Assembly (NCBI GenBank): GCA_021234155.1
Contig: JAJEKV010000008.1
Location: 9,722,305 to 9,786,304 of the forward strand
From: Isoetes taiwanensis
Lineage: Eukaryota > Streptophyta > Lycopodiopsida > Isoetales > Isoetaceae
Direction of reading: 5' to 3'
DNA length: 64,000 bases
Part shown: piece by piece, positions 45,303 to 55,700 of the stretch
Position numbering within the stretch: position 1 is the first letter of the stretch
Layout: each line of letters starts with the position of its first letter
The notes under the pieces: generated by a model
The model's database searches: none
Seen by the model: only the letters and a program-made list of their open reading frames with translations
Told to the model about the DNA's origin: nothing
Translations under genes and position numbers: made by a program

Positions 45303-45379
45303 GCTGATTCTTGTATTTAGTAGCCTAGACATATATAAACTAGGAAGGGCGTGTATGCTGCGAGTAGTAAAAAAAAAAG

Positions 45380-45660
45380 AGTGTTTTTTGGTCAAGGACA
45401 CCTGGTCGCCTCCACCTTGAGTGGAGAGGACCCGGTGTGCGGGCCCAAACTCACCTTCATACCTTACTAAGTACAATGTAGATTACAAAATTGAGGTGTC
45501 GGCGTAGTCAAGGTCATATGTCGACTTCACCTTGAGTGGAGGGACTCTATGTATCGAGGGCTAAGCGTCTCAAAAAGATCTTTATTGAAATTGAAACTTA
45601 TATAAAGGGTCGTACTTTCGGGAAGGGCATGGTCGGCTTCATCTTGAGTGGAAGGACTAC
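45380..45660. repeat. Three diverged copies of a repeat of about 113 bp
   Basis: Copies centre on CACCTTGAGTGGAGAGGACC (about 45412), CACCTTGAGTGGAGGGACT (about 45528) and CATCTTGAGTGGAAGGACTA (about 45639). Each is preceded by a GGTCR-type phrase and followed by a GTGTxCGGGCCC-type phrase. Non-coding, possibly a decayed tandem array. Confidence 0.6.
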
Positions 45661-45681
45661 GTGTCCGGGCCCAATCATCCA

Positions 45682-45712
45682 TTTAGGATTTAGGGTTTAG
45701 GGTTTAGGGTTT
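45682..45712 (+). repeat. Interstitial telomere-type repeat (TTTAGGG)n
   Basis: About four units: TTTAGGA then three TTTAGGG. This is the plant (Arabidopsis-type) telomere repeat. Short runs also occur as telo-box promoter motifs, so it need not mean an old chromosome end. Confidence 0.75.
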
Positions 45713-46146
45713 ATACTACCATATATTGTATCTATCCACACCGTTCAAACTATTGTCGCGATATATAGTACTTACCTTTTGTAATTGGCGGAGGGACAAA
45801 ATAGTTTGCGATTGTAAAAGATGTATGGGGCTGAAGAGGCGACTTAGAACAGTTGTTGAAGACCATCGATAAGATTTGGTACATTTGAACAACCCACCGA
45901 TCGATGCTTTCGTCATGGATATCGGGTTGGTATACAATTATTATTTGTTTTTTTTTTTTTTAAGAGTATCTCTCCCCAGTTCAAGTATATATTCAAGATG
46001 TTTATGATATCTAAATATGTAGGTAGATGATCTTTGATGTCTCCTCCAAACTAGATGTGGATTTTGGTTTAATGTTGTCCATAGAGGCATATGAAACCGG
46101 CGATAACCCGATTCATCAATAATGTGGATGGGTGCGCTCAACGTGA

Positions 46147-46826
46147 GTGTTCCCCTACGTGAAAGAACACACGAATGGCTACAATCATGAGAACATTGCA
46201 TGTGTCGACATTTCCCAAGAACGCTTGGCTGAAATTCTGAAAGAATTGCAAAGATTAGTCCGACCCTTTGTTAGGCACATAAGACATTTGGCTTGTGGCC
46301 GATGGGCTACCTATCCCTATGGATCAAGAATTTGCTTATTGGGGAAGAAGATACATCATTATCGCGGAGCCGCATTTGTCGAGGAAAATTTCGGCCTTAT
46401 CTCGGCGCACGTATATAGAAGTGGAGGCGGACACCCACATTCCATTAATGCCATATGCGGGTCCGAAATGCGATTGGAAAACTTGGCAAACTTTGACTAA
46501 ATATGCTTGGCGTATGAGGATTTATGGAATGAATTCCAATCTTTAACGTCGATAGTCGTGGGGGCATGTGATGAGTTGAAGTTTATTGATGGTCGGCCAG
46601 GGGTTCATGGCAATATTGCAGGGTTCATCAACAGTTCTATTGACAACCGTGAGCGATGCAATTGTGAATTTTTAGAGTGTCAAGGAGGGGGAGGAAGATT
46701 TTTTTTACAAGATGTGTAAAAGGCGGATATATCATGGTGTGTGCTATTAAAAGCATAAACATTGGAGATGAGTTATTCATCAACTATCGCTATGATAGAC
46801 CTCTCCCATTTGAGATGGAACAATAG
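46147..46826 (+). pseudogene. SET-domain protein, frameshifted
   Basis: Four pieces in shifting frames. (1) 46147-about 46290: HTNGYNHENIACVDISQERL. (2) About 46290-46545: FAYWGRRYIIIAEPHLSRKI, then LMPYAGPKCDWKTWQTLTKY. (3) About 46545-46690: VVGACDELKFIDGRPGVHGN then IAGFINSSIDNRERCNCEF. (4) About 46695-46826: GYIMVCAIKSINIGDELFIN then YRYDRPLPFEMEQ and TAG. Pieces 3 and 4 give the SET signature: GxxGFIN...CNCEF (the NHxCxPN-like step) and AIKxIxxGDELxxxY with the catalytic tyrosine region. SET enzymes transfer methyl groups to lysine, mostly in histones. The shift at about 46695 lies at a T8 run. No stop codons other than those caused by shifts are seen. Confidence 0.6.
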
Positions 46827-46979
46827 TATTGTTGTACTAAAAAAAGGAATAAAAAGGTTTTTTTTTTTTTTTATGTTTTTGTCATTCGTGAGTCTATACA
46901 AATGGTTGTATGTATTTTATACTTATTACATTATTTGACATGATGGTTAATATGTTACTCTGTTTAATGAACTCATTCG

Positions 46980-47554
46980 AGGCGGTCTCCATCCCGATCC
47001 ATTAGTTCTAAGTTACAGAGCAAAGGGAAACCTATCGTCGTGAATTTCAAGCGGGCGCACCAATATGAAGATATTGCATACATCAATCAATATGAAGAGG
47101 ATGAAACTATTGACGAACCGGAAACGAAGTCTTTAGTATGACGAGCCGATGCTTTCGATATGTTGCACGCTCTTCAAGAATTACGATATTGATTTAGATG
47201 ATGTCGAGGATGGTGGTGGAGAGGATATGGTAGAAGATGTGGGATACCCTTAGAGGATTGGTCGTCTTGACGATGACCCTATTGCTATCGAAGCATAAAC
47301 GCAGATTATTTCACGTGTCTCGAACCTCTCGTTTGTCGGCTGCACCTTTAATTCTCAATCTCCAAACCAAGTTCAAGTGGAGCAATGCAAGTGTCTACTG
47401 CTCTATTGAGGTGACATACTTATCAAGTCTTTCTATCTTACCACCATCTCCATCTTTTATCTTACCACTCTTAGATCGCGAGGTTATTGCACGAGAAGAT
47501 CCTTCGGAGAAGAACGATATGCCTCCGAAGCCGGATCTCAAGTTAAGAAAATGA
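46980..47554 (+). pseudogene. Coding-like region upstream of transposase copy 3
   Basis: Open pieces reading SRSISSKLQSKGKPIVVNFK, EDIAYINQYEEDETIDEPET, NYDIDLDDVEDGGGEDMVED and, at 47322-47554, SRTSRLSAAPLILNLQTKFK. Acidic, low-complexity and in more than one frame. It probably belongs to the N-terminal part of the TNP2 gene or to the gene between it and SET; no motif is diagnostic. Confidence 0.35.
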
Positions 47555-50375
47555 TTCAAGCGGCCAGGCCTTGGTTATAAAGTCATACATGCATGTCCAA
47601 ATGATTGTATGATCTTCTATCCCCTACTTAGAGCATGAGAAGTCCACTCATTGTCTCGTATGTAATGAACAGAGATACGGGAATGACCTAAAAGGAAAAA
47701 GCGGTACCTCGGAAGGTTATTCGACACTTTCCAATAATCCCAAGGTATATGCATCACCACTTCTTACAAATAGTTGTAAATTCACTTATTTTCGGTACTT
47801 ATATGTTGCCTATAATTTATTCTATAGGTTAAAGTTGATGTTAAGTTGCAAGACATTGGCTAGCCTAATGGACTTCACGGCTACACATGCATCTAGTGAT
47901 GATGTGATCACGAGTCCCCAATGACGGTCGGCTTGGAAGCATGTCGATGCGACATGGCGACTTTGGAAAAAAAGAACCACGTAGCGTCGCGTTTGGGCCG
48001 GCCACCGATGGCGTAAACCCATATGGTACACAATCGATTGCATGGTCTACATGGCCGTGATGATGATAGTGAACTACAACATACCCCCATGGTACTGTTG
48101 ATGAAGAGTGGGCACATTATGATGACTTTATTGATACAGGGAAGAAAAAACCAAGTAATTTAGATGTGTACCTAAGAATAATTGTGGATGAGTTACTACC
48201 TTTGTGGAACCACAATTATTCGAGTCTCGATGCACATAAAAATGGCGTTTTTAATCTTAGAGGTATACTATTGTGGACTATGCATGACTTTCTGGGCTTG
48301 CCGAGAGTGTTACGGGTTTAAGACATCCGGGGCACTTCCCTTGCATGATATGTGGGGAAAAGTTGCAAAGACCGCCACTCTAAGCATCCCCGAGAAGAAA
48401 GTAGTATCTGAGGGTTTTAAGAAGTATTTGCAAACTCCACGCACCTTGAGAAAATATGCGTGCACAATTCGGTGTAATAGCCAGACTATCTGAGAACCAC
48501 CAAAGCGAGAATTACCATCACGAGAATGGGGTGGCGTTGGGATAAGAAGGAAGAGGGGAAAATCCGCGAAAAATCCGTGGGGGGCACACAGAATGAGGAG
48601 GGTCGTGGCCGACCTAGACAGTGAGGATGAGGAATTATACAGTGGTGGCGAGGAAGCCGCGGAGGAGGAAGTCTTTACTGCCAATATGAAAAGGAAGTCT
48701 GTTTTTTATAGACTACCATATTGGACCGACCTATTGATTCAACACCTTTTAGACCCGATGCATATCTTCAAGAACGTGGGAAACTCTTTATGGAAGCATG
48801 TATTTGGTCCAAAAGACACAACAAATGCCAGGATGGACCTTAAGGTAAGTAATACAAAGAAAGAGGCATGGATCCGAGGTGAAGGGCAACCACTTCCTCC
48901 AGCAAAATGGGTTATTGCTAGGGCTGACCATCGAGCTATTTATGATGATTTAAGGGCCCTTAGAACACCAACTGGTTATATGCAATCATTAGAACCGCAT
49001 TCACAAGTAGTGGGGGCTATTTGGTTTAAAGTCCCATGGTGGCATAAGTTCTTGCATGTAAGCAATTGAAGTCCACATATATGCACTACTATAAAATGTA
49101 ACCCATAACTTATATTTGGTGTTTGGATCATGCAGTTCTTCATGCCCCGACCTTTAGGGGAGTTTTAGACAAAGGGACCATTGGAGGCAATAAGTGCCCT
49201 ATCAAAGGTCATAAGGTTGTTACCCATGTTGATTTAGTGGTCCCCGTCTATTTTATTTGTGGCTAAGTTTTTGTTTTGGACCTCATAGGTGGATGTGTAA
49301 AAAACTATCTTAGAAAGGCGAAATTGAAGAGATGAAAGTGAAAATGGCGAGAGGCATGTTGCTTGTTGGAGAAGGAGTTTCCTCTGAGCTTTCTTGACAT
49401 CAAACCCATCTTTTGGTACATCTTATTGAAGAAGTGGAGCTCATGGGAGGCTGTACATGCGGATGGATGTTTTTCTTGGAAAGGTTTATGAAGGTATTGA
49501 AGGATATGGTGCGTCAAAAGAGCACGTCCTGAAGGTAGTATGGCGGAGAGGGATGGCTTAAAAAGAGTCACTTTTCTATATGACCGAGAATATATTTCCG
49601 TCGTACATCGGATGCACCTAAACTTATGGAGTGATGAAGGGGCGAGAAGATTGTGGAGGTAGTGGCGAAGGCAATGGTATCACGAAGTCATTTCCGCTTT
49701 GATATGATCATTAAGGTTAATCAATTTCTTCTTTACAATTCGGCACCAATGGCAAAATGGATTGCTTTCGTTATGAGAACGCAAAGGAAGAAATGGAAGA
49801 GAAGAGGCATGAATGGAGCGACATAATAGGCGAGCCCGTACCACGATGGATATGAACCCTTCTTGGGACAAGATGGAAAGAGAATGGGTACTCACAGGGC
49901 TTTGGCCGATGCATATTACAAGGGGAGTATATTACGACTCACGGAATGGGCATACGCACAAGGTGTCATGAAAAAGGTAGTTGCAACAAATTATGTTGAT
50001 GTCGAAATCGAGTATTTTCTTTTGATGTTATTGTATCTATTGACATTAATTGGTGCTTTTGGCGGTATATATCTTACTCCTCGATATGGTGGCATGGGAC
50101 CCACTATCGTGTGAGTTCTCTTGACATACGGGGGAAGACTTGTGACTGCGGAGTCATGGCATCATTCACGATGGAGTTTCAATCAAGTATTGCCGTCGTG
50201 TCGTAAGGAAGCCACACATGATTGGGTCGGGAGGTTAAAGACTATAATGGAGGTGGATGTTGGTGGCAATTTTAAGACCTTCATATTCGATGTCGATTGG
50301 TTTGACCTTCAATTAAGGGGGCGGGGCCTACTGATAAAGTATGATAGAACAAGTGGCTTTTTTTGTCAACTCTAG
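47555..50375 (+). pseudogene. CACTA transposase TNP2, copy 3
   Basis: Plus-strand TNP2 remnant in the expected order: LGYKVIHACPNDCMIFY (about 47570); Transposase_21 core with SLMDFTATHASSDDVI, HVDATWRLWKK and MIVNYNIPPW (47840-48090); SNLDVYLRIIVDELLPLWNH and LRGILLWTMHDF (about 48155-48290); YWTDLLIQHLLDPMHIFKNV (48717-48780, the DxMH block); PPAKWVIARADHRAIYDDLR; DUF4218 scraps LERFMKVLKDMVRQK and EGSMAEGW-like (about 49470-49560); and the C-terminal KTFIFDVDWFDLQLRGRGLL (about 50274-50334). Many frame changes, few true stops. More diverged from copies 1 and 2 than they are from each other, so another CACTA family. No terminal repeats found. Confidence 0.8.
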
Positions 50376-51647
50376 CAAGATGTACCACAGGTAGTGAGGC
50401 GGCTTGTCCTTCGGACAAGCGTGAGCGGTACACACATACACATATCCACTTCAAAATTTAGACCATCAATATCAATCTCCGCGTCCGGCTTCTTTGACCC
50501 GATTTTTTTCTTTACCGATCGACAAGACCCAACATGGTGGTTTATCATACAAACTACAGGGGCGCCCAATATTCCAAGGTGTTGTGCTAGAGGAGTCAAT
50601 AACGTCTCAAGAGCCCTCTGGCGATCAAGGCATTCAAACTCACTTGGAAAAGCGAGCATCAAGAGGTTGGACCACCAGCTCTCATCTCGCGGCATCTTAC
50701 ACGAGAGCAATTCCACGAAATCTGAGGATGTACTTGGGCATTTTAATACAAATGTTGGCAATGCTAACAATGACCACTCCTAGTTAGCACCTAGAGGAGG
50801 CGATCATTAAATTCTATATGTCAAATATTATGCACATCCTCGATTGCAATCCTTACGATAGGCTATGTCTATTGGTCTTAGGTGTGCAATAAAACCCATT
50901 CAATTCAATTCTTTTTCTCCCCCCCTCCCCCCTTTTGGTATACATTATATGGGAGGAATAAAGAAGCGGGTGGAACATGGGCTCAAAGAAGCCACATAGG
51001 CTCAAGCATTGCCTCTAGACTAGAACATGCCACCTAGGCTCCAATAGAAGATCAAATATATGCCACATAAAGTAGAGAAAAAAATACAACACGTGGCGTC
51101 ACAATGACATGTTGCCACAATGACATGGAGGCCGACAAGCAGTTTGCACAAGCACTCAAATCTTTGGTAGGATTTGGATTTCAACTCGTCCAAAAGAGTC
51201 TTCAATGGTATCTTAGTTACTTAGATTTTCTCTAACCTTAAACCCGATTGCCACCACCAAGTTAACACGATCATTGCTTAATTTGATGCTATCCACTAGC
51301 TTTACATTGTGGATCAACGCTCTACCTTTCAAAACAGAGATAATAATAATGGTATTTTGTAGGGTGAACAAGTCCAAATACATAGAGTGAAGCATGAGGA
51401 GCCTCTGGGGCGTTGAGCGTGTAGGCGTTGCATTTCCCTTAGGGTCGAACATGCCACCTAGGTTCAAACAAGCCTCTTAGGCTCAAGCATTGTCTAGGAT
51501 CAAACATGCCCCAATATCAAACATGTACACAACAAAAATAAAAATAGTTTAAACGCGTCGCTATAACAAAATACGTGCATCTCGGCGTATTGGCGTCATC
51601 AATGCGACGACGGCCGGCGTTAAAACTCATTTCTTAGTTGGGTGAAC
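50376..51647. other. Spacer before the satellite array
   Basis: No gene. The phrase GAACATGCCACCTAGG(C/T)T and TAGGCTCAAGCATTG recur (about 51000-51035 and 51445-51495). The last 100 bases (GCGTCGCTATAACAAAATAC and GCGACGACGGCCGGCG) become CpG-rich toward the array edge. Confidence 0.35.
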
Positions 51648-52215
51648 ATGAGTGGTCTTCAAAGGTGGTCCCCGGGGCAATGTCGGCGTCCCGAGTCCAT
51701 TTGCGAGAGGCGAATCGCGGTTCAGGGGGCGAGATCGCCCGTCCCGTCCCGGGGGCCTTGGGGAGAGGAAATTGGGGCAAAAGCGGCTTAGGGGGATTTT
51801 AGGGTCTCCTCTCAAGGTCAACACCCCCACTCCCGTCAAGTCCGCGGCGCCAAGGTCCTGCCGAATCGACAAGGAGAGCCTCCAAAACATAAACCACGTG
51901 GGTTGCGAGGGTTCTAGAAGGGTTTGCGTTTTGGGGCCGAGACTTGATGCAATTGCACTTGGGACCCCGGCCGAAGCTGCAGCCAAGAATACGGAGCAAG
52001 GGGAACGGACGGAGGCGGAGTTTGGGCTGTCCTCCTCCCGATGTGGCAAGTAGAAGTCGGGGGCTTTTTTGCAAATGGCAAGACATTCATAAATTCGCAA
52101 TTAATGCATTGTGCGAAAATAAATTCGATTTTTTGCCGGCTGGATTCCTAATCCATCTCCATGACCACGGCCCAATTTTTGAAATTTTTAGGAGAAGGTC
52201 TAGGTCAAAGGGTTA
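51648..52215. repeat. Left-edge partial satellite monomer
   Basis: The array begins mid-monomer, at the GTGGTCTTC / TTGGTCCCCGGGGCAATGTC phrase, and runs to the anchor and GGGTTAGC (52208-52215). It lacks the first half of the unit (about 600 bp). Confidence 0.8.
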
Positions 52216-52565
52216 GCTAAGGTCAAAGGAATGGAGTTTGTGGGATCGTTGTACTTGGGGTTGACCTTGGCTCATTTGGGCGTTATACTTGGTCTAAGAT
52301 TGCATTGAGAATATAAGCATCATAACTATTAGAATGAAGATAAATGATTCTGGAAAAAGCATCATAACTACTAGAATGAAGATAAATGATTCTGAGAAAA
52401 GCAAAAAAGACTAGTCTGCGGGTTGGGGGGTTAGATTTGGTTGCTTGTGATGATGGTTGTGTTTTGATTATCAAGGCATATGGATAGAGAGAATGCCCTT
52501 GTTCAACGGACTGCTCCCTAAAGATATTTGACATGGATGGCATAATTAACTTGTAATGAAGGCTG
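52216..52565. other. Non-satellite interruption in the array
   Basis: About 350 bp of AT-richer DNA replacing the first part of a monomer. It contains a 45-bp direct repeat (CATCATAACTA(T/C)TAGAATGA and AGATAAATGATTCTG) at about 52318 and 52361. No terminal inverted repeats or target duplication are obvious. Confidence 0.6.
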
Positions 52566-52790
52566 AATTAGGGGGCAAGCAACTTCGGGGGAGTTTAGGG
52601 TCCCAGCTCAAGCGTCAACACCCCCACTCCATGTCAAGACCGGCAAGAAGGTCCCGACCAAATCAGATAAGGAGAGGGCCTCGAAAGCGTAAACCACAAT
52701 GACTTGCCCGTTTCTAGAAGGGTTTTGTTTTGGGGCGCGGAGTTTTGGTCTTGGCCCGCCAGAACTTGGTCCCTAGGGCAACGTCGGCGT
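52566..52790. repeat. Short recombinant satellite unit
   Basis: Starts at GGGGGCAAGCAACTTCGGG, passes the CAACACCCCCACTCC and AGAAGGGTTTTG phrases, then at TTTTGGTC-TTGGC (about 52745-52755) jumps to CAGAACTTGGTCCCTAGGGC. In normal monomers those two points are about 750 bp apart, and both contain ACTTGGTC. The pattern fits a deletion between short direct repeats. Confidence 0.65.
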
Positions 52791-55700
52791 TCGAGTCCAT
52801 TGCGAGCCAAATGCAACTGATTCCGGAGGGAGGTGGCCGTCCGGTCCCCAAGGCCTTAGGGAGGGAAATTGGGGCAAGCGGCTTAGGGGGATTTTAGGGT
52901 CCGTGCTCACGGCGTCAACACCCCCACTCCGCGTCAAGTCATGGCGCAAGGTCCGCCCAAATCTGACAAGAAGGGGCCTCCCAAAGCGTAAACCACAGTG
53001 GGTTGCGGGTTCTAGAAGGGTTTTGCGTTTTGGGGCGGGGGCTTGGTGCATTGCAGGACCTGGCGAGAAAACTGCACCCGGAGAATGCAGACAAGGGAAT
53101 TGTGAGCAGAGTTTGGGCCTGTCCTCCTCCCGATGTGGCAAGTAGAAGTTCGGGCGCTTTTGCGAGTGGCAAGACATTCATAAATTACGCAATTAATGCA
53201 TTGTACGAAAATAAATTCTGATTTTTTGCCAGCTGGATTCCTAATCCATCTCCGGCACACAGCCCAATTTTGAAATTTTTTGGAGAAGGTCTAGGTCAAA
53301 GGGTTAGCATTAGAGCGGTGGGGCAGCGGCCGAGGCAACCAGCCGTGGCACCCTTCCCAAGTCAAACGAGGCCAGGACCTTGCATCCCTCACAAGAGGGG
53401 AGAGTCCCACCCCAAGAGGCGGATCAAAAAAAGTTCCCGAGGCAACCCTTCTGGCGGCGCTCCCCGTGCGGGCTGCTGCTGTAAATGACCACCCTCCCGG
53501 CCGGTTCCCCTATCCGGCCGTTGGATCCTCCGTTCGGGGGCCCCTCTTAGGGAAGGCCCAAAAGATTCCAGATCGTCCGGAGAACTTGTCAAACAGGCAA
53601 GGCCCCGGAGGTCGACCTTGTAGAAACCCCTGCAAGTGTCTTGTCGTTCGGACACCGGGAGGCTCGAGAATGGCAAATCGACCACGCCAAATCGTCCTAA
53701 TGGCCGAAATTACCCTAGGGAGCAAGTTACAAGGTCGGTTTTGCAAAGAAAGAAACACTCAAGCCCTCACGACAAGATATCCAGCATCCACATCCTAGGC
53801 CAATTGACTACGAGTGTGATGGAAGTGACTACTTTGGCGCTTCTTGGAGGTCGAGTGGTCTTCTGCCACGGAACTTGGTCCCGGGGCAATGTCGGCGTTC
53901 CGAGTCCATTGGCGAGCCAAATCAGCGATTCGGGAGAGGGAGGTTGCCCGTCCGGCCCCGAGGCCTTGGGGAGAGAAATTCGGGGCAAGCGGCTTCGGGA
54001 TTTTTAGGTCCGTGCTCTGGCGTCAACACCCCCCCTCCACGTCAAGTCACGGCGCAAAGGTCCCGTGGGAATCACGACAAGGAGAGGGCCTCCAAAACGT
54101 AAACCACATGGGTTGCGGGGTTCTAGAAGGGTTTGCGTTTTGGGGGGCGAGACTTGGTCTGTTGCACTTGGGCACTGGCGAGAAAAGGCTGCAGCCAGAA
54201 TCTGGGACAAGGGAACTGATGGAGGCGGAGTTTGGGCACATCCTCCTCCCGATGTGGCAAGTAGAAGTCGGGGGGCTTTTTGCATGGCAATACATTCATA
54301 AATTCGCAATTAATGCATTGTGCGAAAATAAATTCTGATTTTTTGCCAGCTGGATTCCTAATCCATCTCCGGCCACACCCAATTTTCAAAATTTTTCCGG
54401 AGAAGGTCTAGGTCAAAGGGTTAGCATTAGAGCGGTGGGGCAGCCCGTTGCGGGGGCAGCCAGGCTGGCACCCTTCCCCAAGTCAAGCGAGGCGGGACCT
54501 TGCGGGGATCCCTCACAAGAGGGGAGAGTCCGGACCCCAAGAGGCGGGATCCAAAAAGTTCGGGGCAGCCCTTCTGGCGGCTCCCGGGGCTGCCGCTAAT
54601 GAACACCCTCCCGAGCCGGTTCCCTGTCCGGCCGTTGGATCCTCCGTTCGAGGGGCCCCTCTTCGGGGAAGGCCCAAAAGATTCGAATCGGTCGGGAGAA
54701 CTTGTCAAACCAGCGGGCGTCCCGAGGTCGACCTTGTAGAAACCGCGGTGTCTTGTCGTTCGCACCACGAGGCTCGGGAATGGCAAATCGACCACCCCAA
54801 ATCGTCGGAATGGCGAAATTACCCTAGGGAGCAAGTTACAAGGTCGGTTTTTGCAAAAGAAAGAAACACTCACGCCCTCCACGGCCAGAGATCCCGTTAT
54901 CCACATCCTGTGCATGGAAGTGAGCTACTTTGGCGCTTCTTGGAGGTCGGGTGGTCTTCAGCCCGCGAACTTGGTCCCCAGGGCAATGTCGGCGTTAAAG
55001 AGTCCATTGGCAGAGCCAAATCGCATTCTGGAGAGGGAGGTGGCCTCGTCCCTCGTCCCTCGGGGCCTTGGGGGAGAGGAAGTGGAACAAGCGGTTTGCG
55101 GGGGATTTTAGGGTCCGTGCTTTCACAAAGTCAACACCCCCACTCCGCGTCAAGTCACGCGCAAGGTCCCTTTCGAATCGACAAGGAGAGGGCCTCAAAA
55201 CGTAAACCACGTGGGTTGCGAGGTTCTAGAAGGGTTTGCGTTTTGGGGGCGGGACTTGGTCCATTGCACTTGGAACACGGCCAAGAAACTACCCGGCCAG
55301 AATACGGAGCAAGGGGAACCCGGCGGAGCGGAGTTTTGGCCTGTCCTCCTCCCGATGTGGCAAGTAGAAGTGGGAGGCTTTTTTGATGGCAAGACATTCA
55401 TAAATTCGCAATTAATGCATTGTGCGAAAATAAATTCTGATTTTTTTGCCAGCTGGATTCCTAATCCATCTCCATGACACAACCCAATTTTGAAATTTTT
55501 GGAGAAGGTCTAGGTCAAAGGGTTAGCATTAGGGCGGGGGGCAGCCCGCGCAGGTGGCAACCGAGCTGGCACCCTTCCCAAGTCAAACGAGGCCAGGGAC
55601 CTTGCGGGGATCCCTCACAAGAGGGGAGAGTCCGGACCCCAAGAGGCGGGGATCAAAAAGTTCCCGAGGCAGCCCTTCTGGCGGGCGCTCCCGGGGGGCT

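Noticed and set aside
54448-55386. 312-codon plus-strand open frame and many shorter ones in the satellite array
   Set aside because: The same region in neighbouring monomers is broken by different shifts, and no frame is kept across copies. GC-rich repeats give long chance frames.
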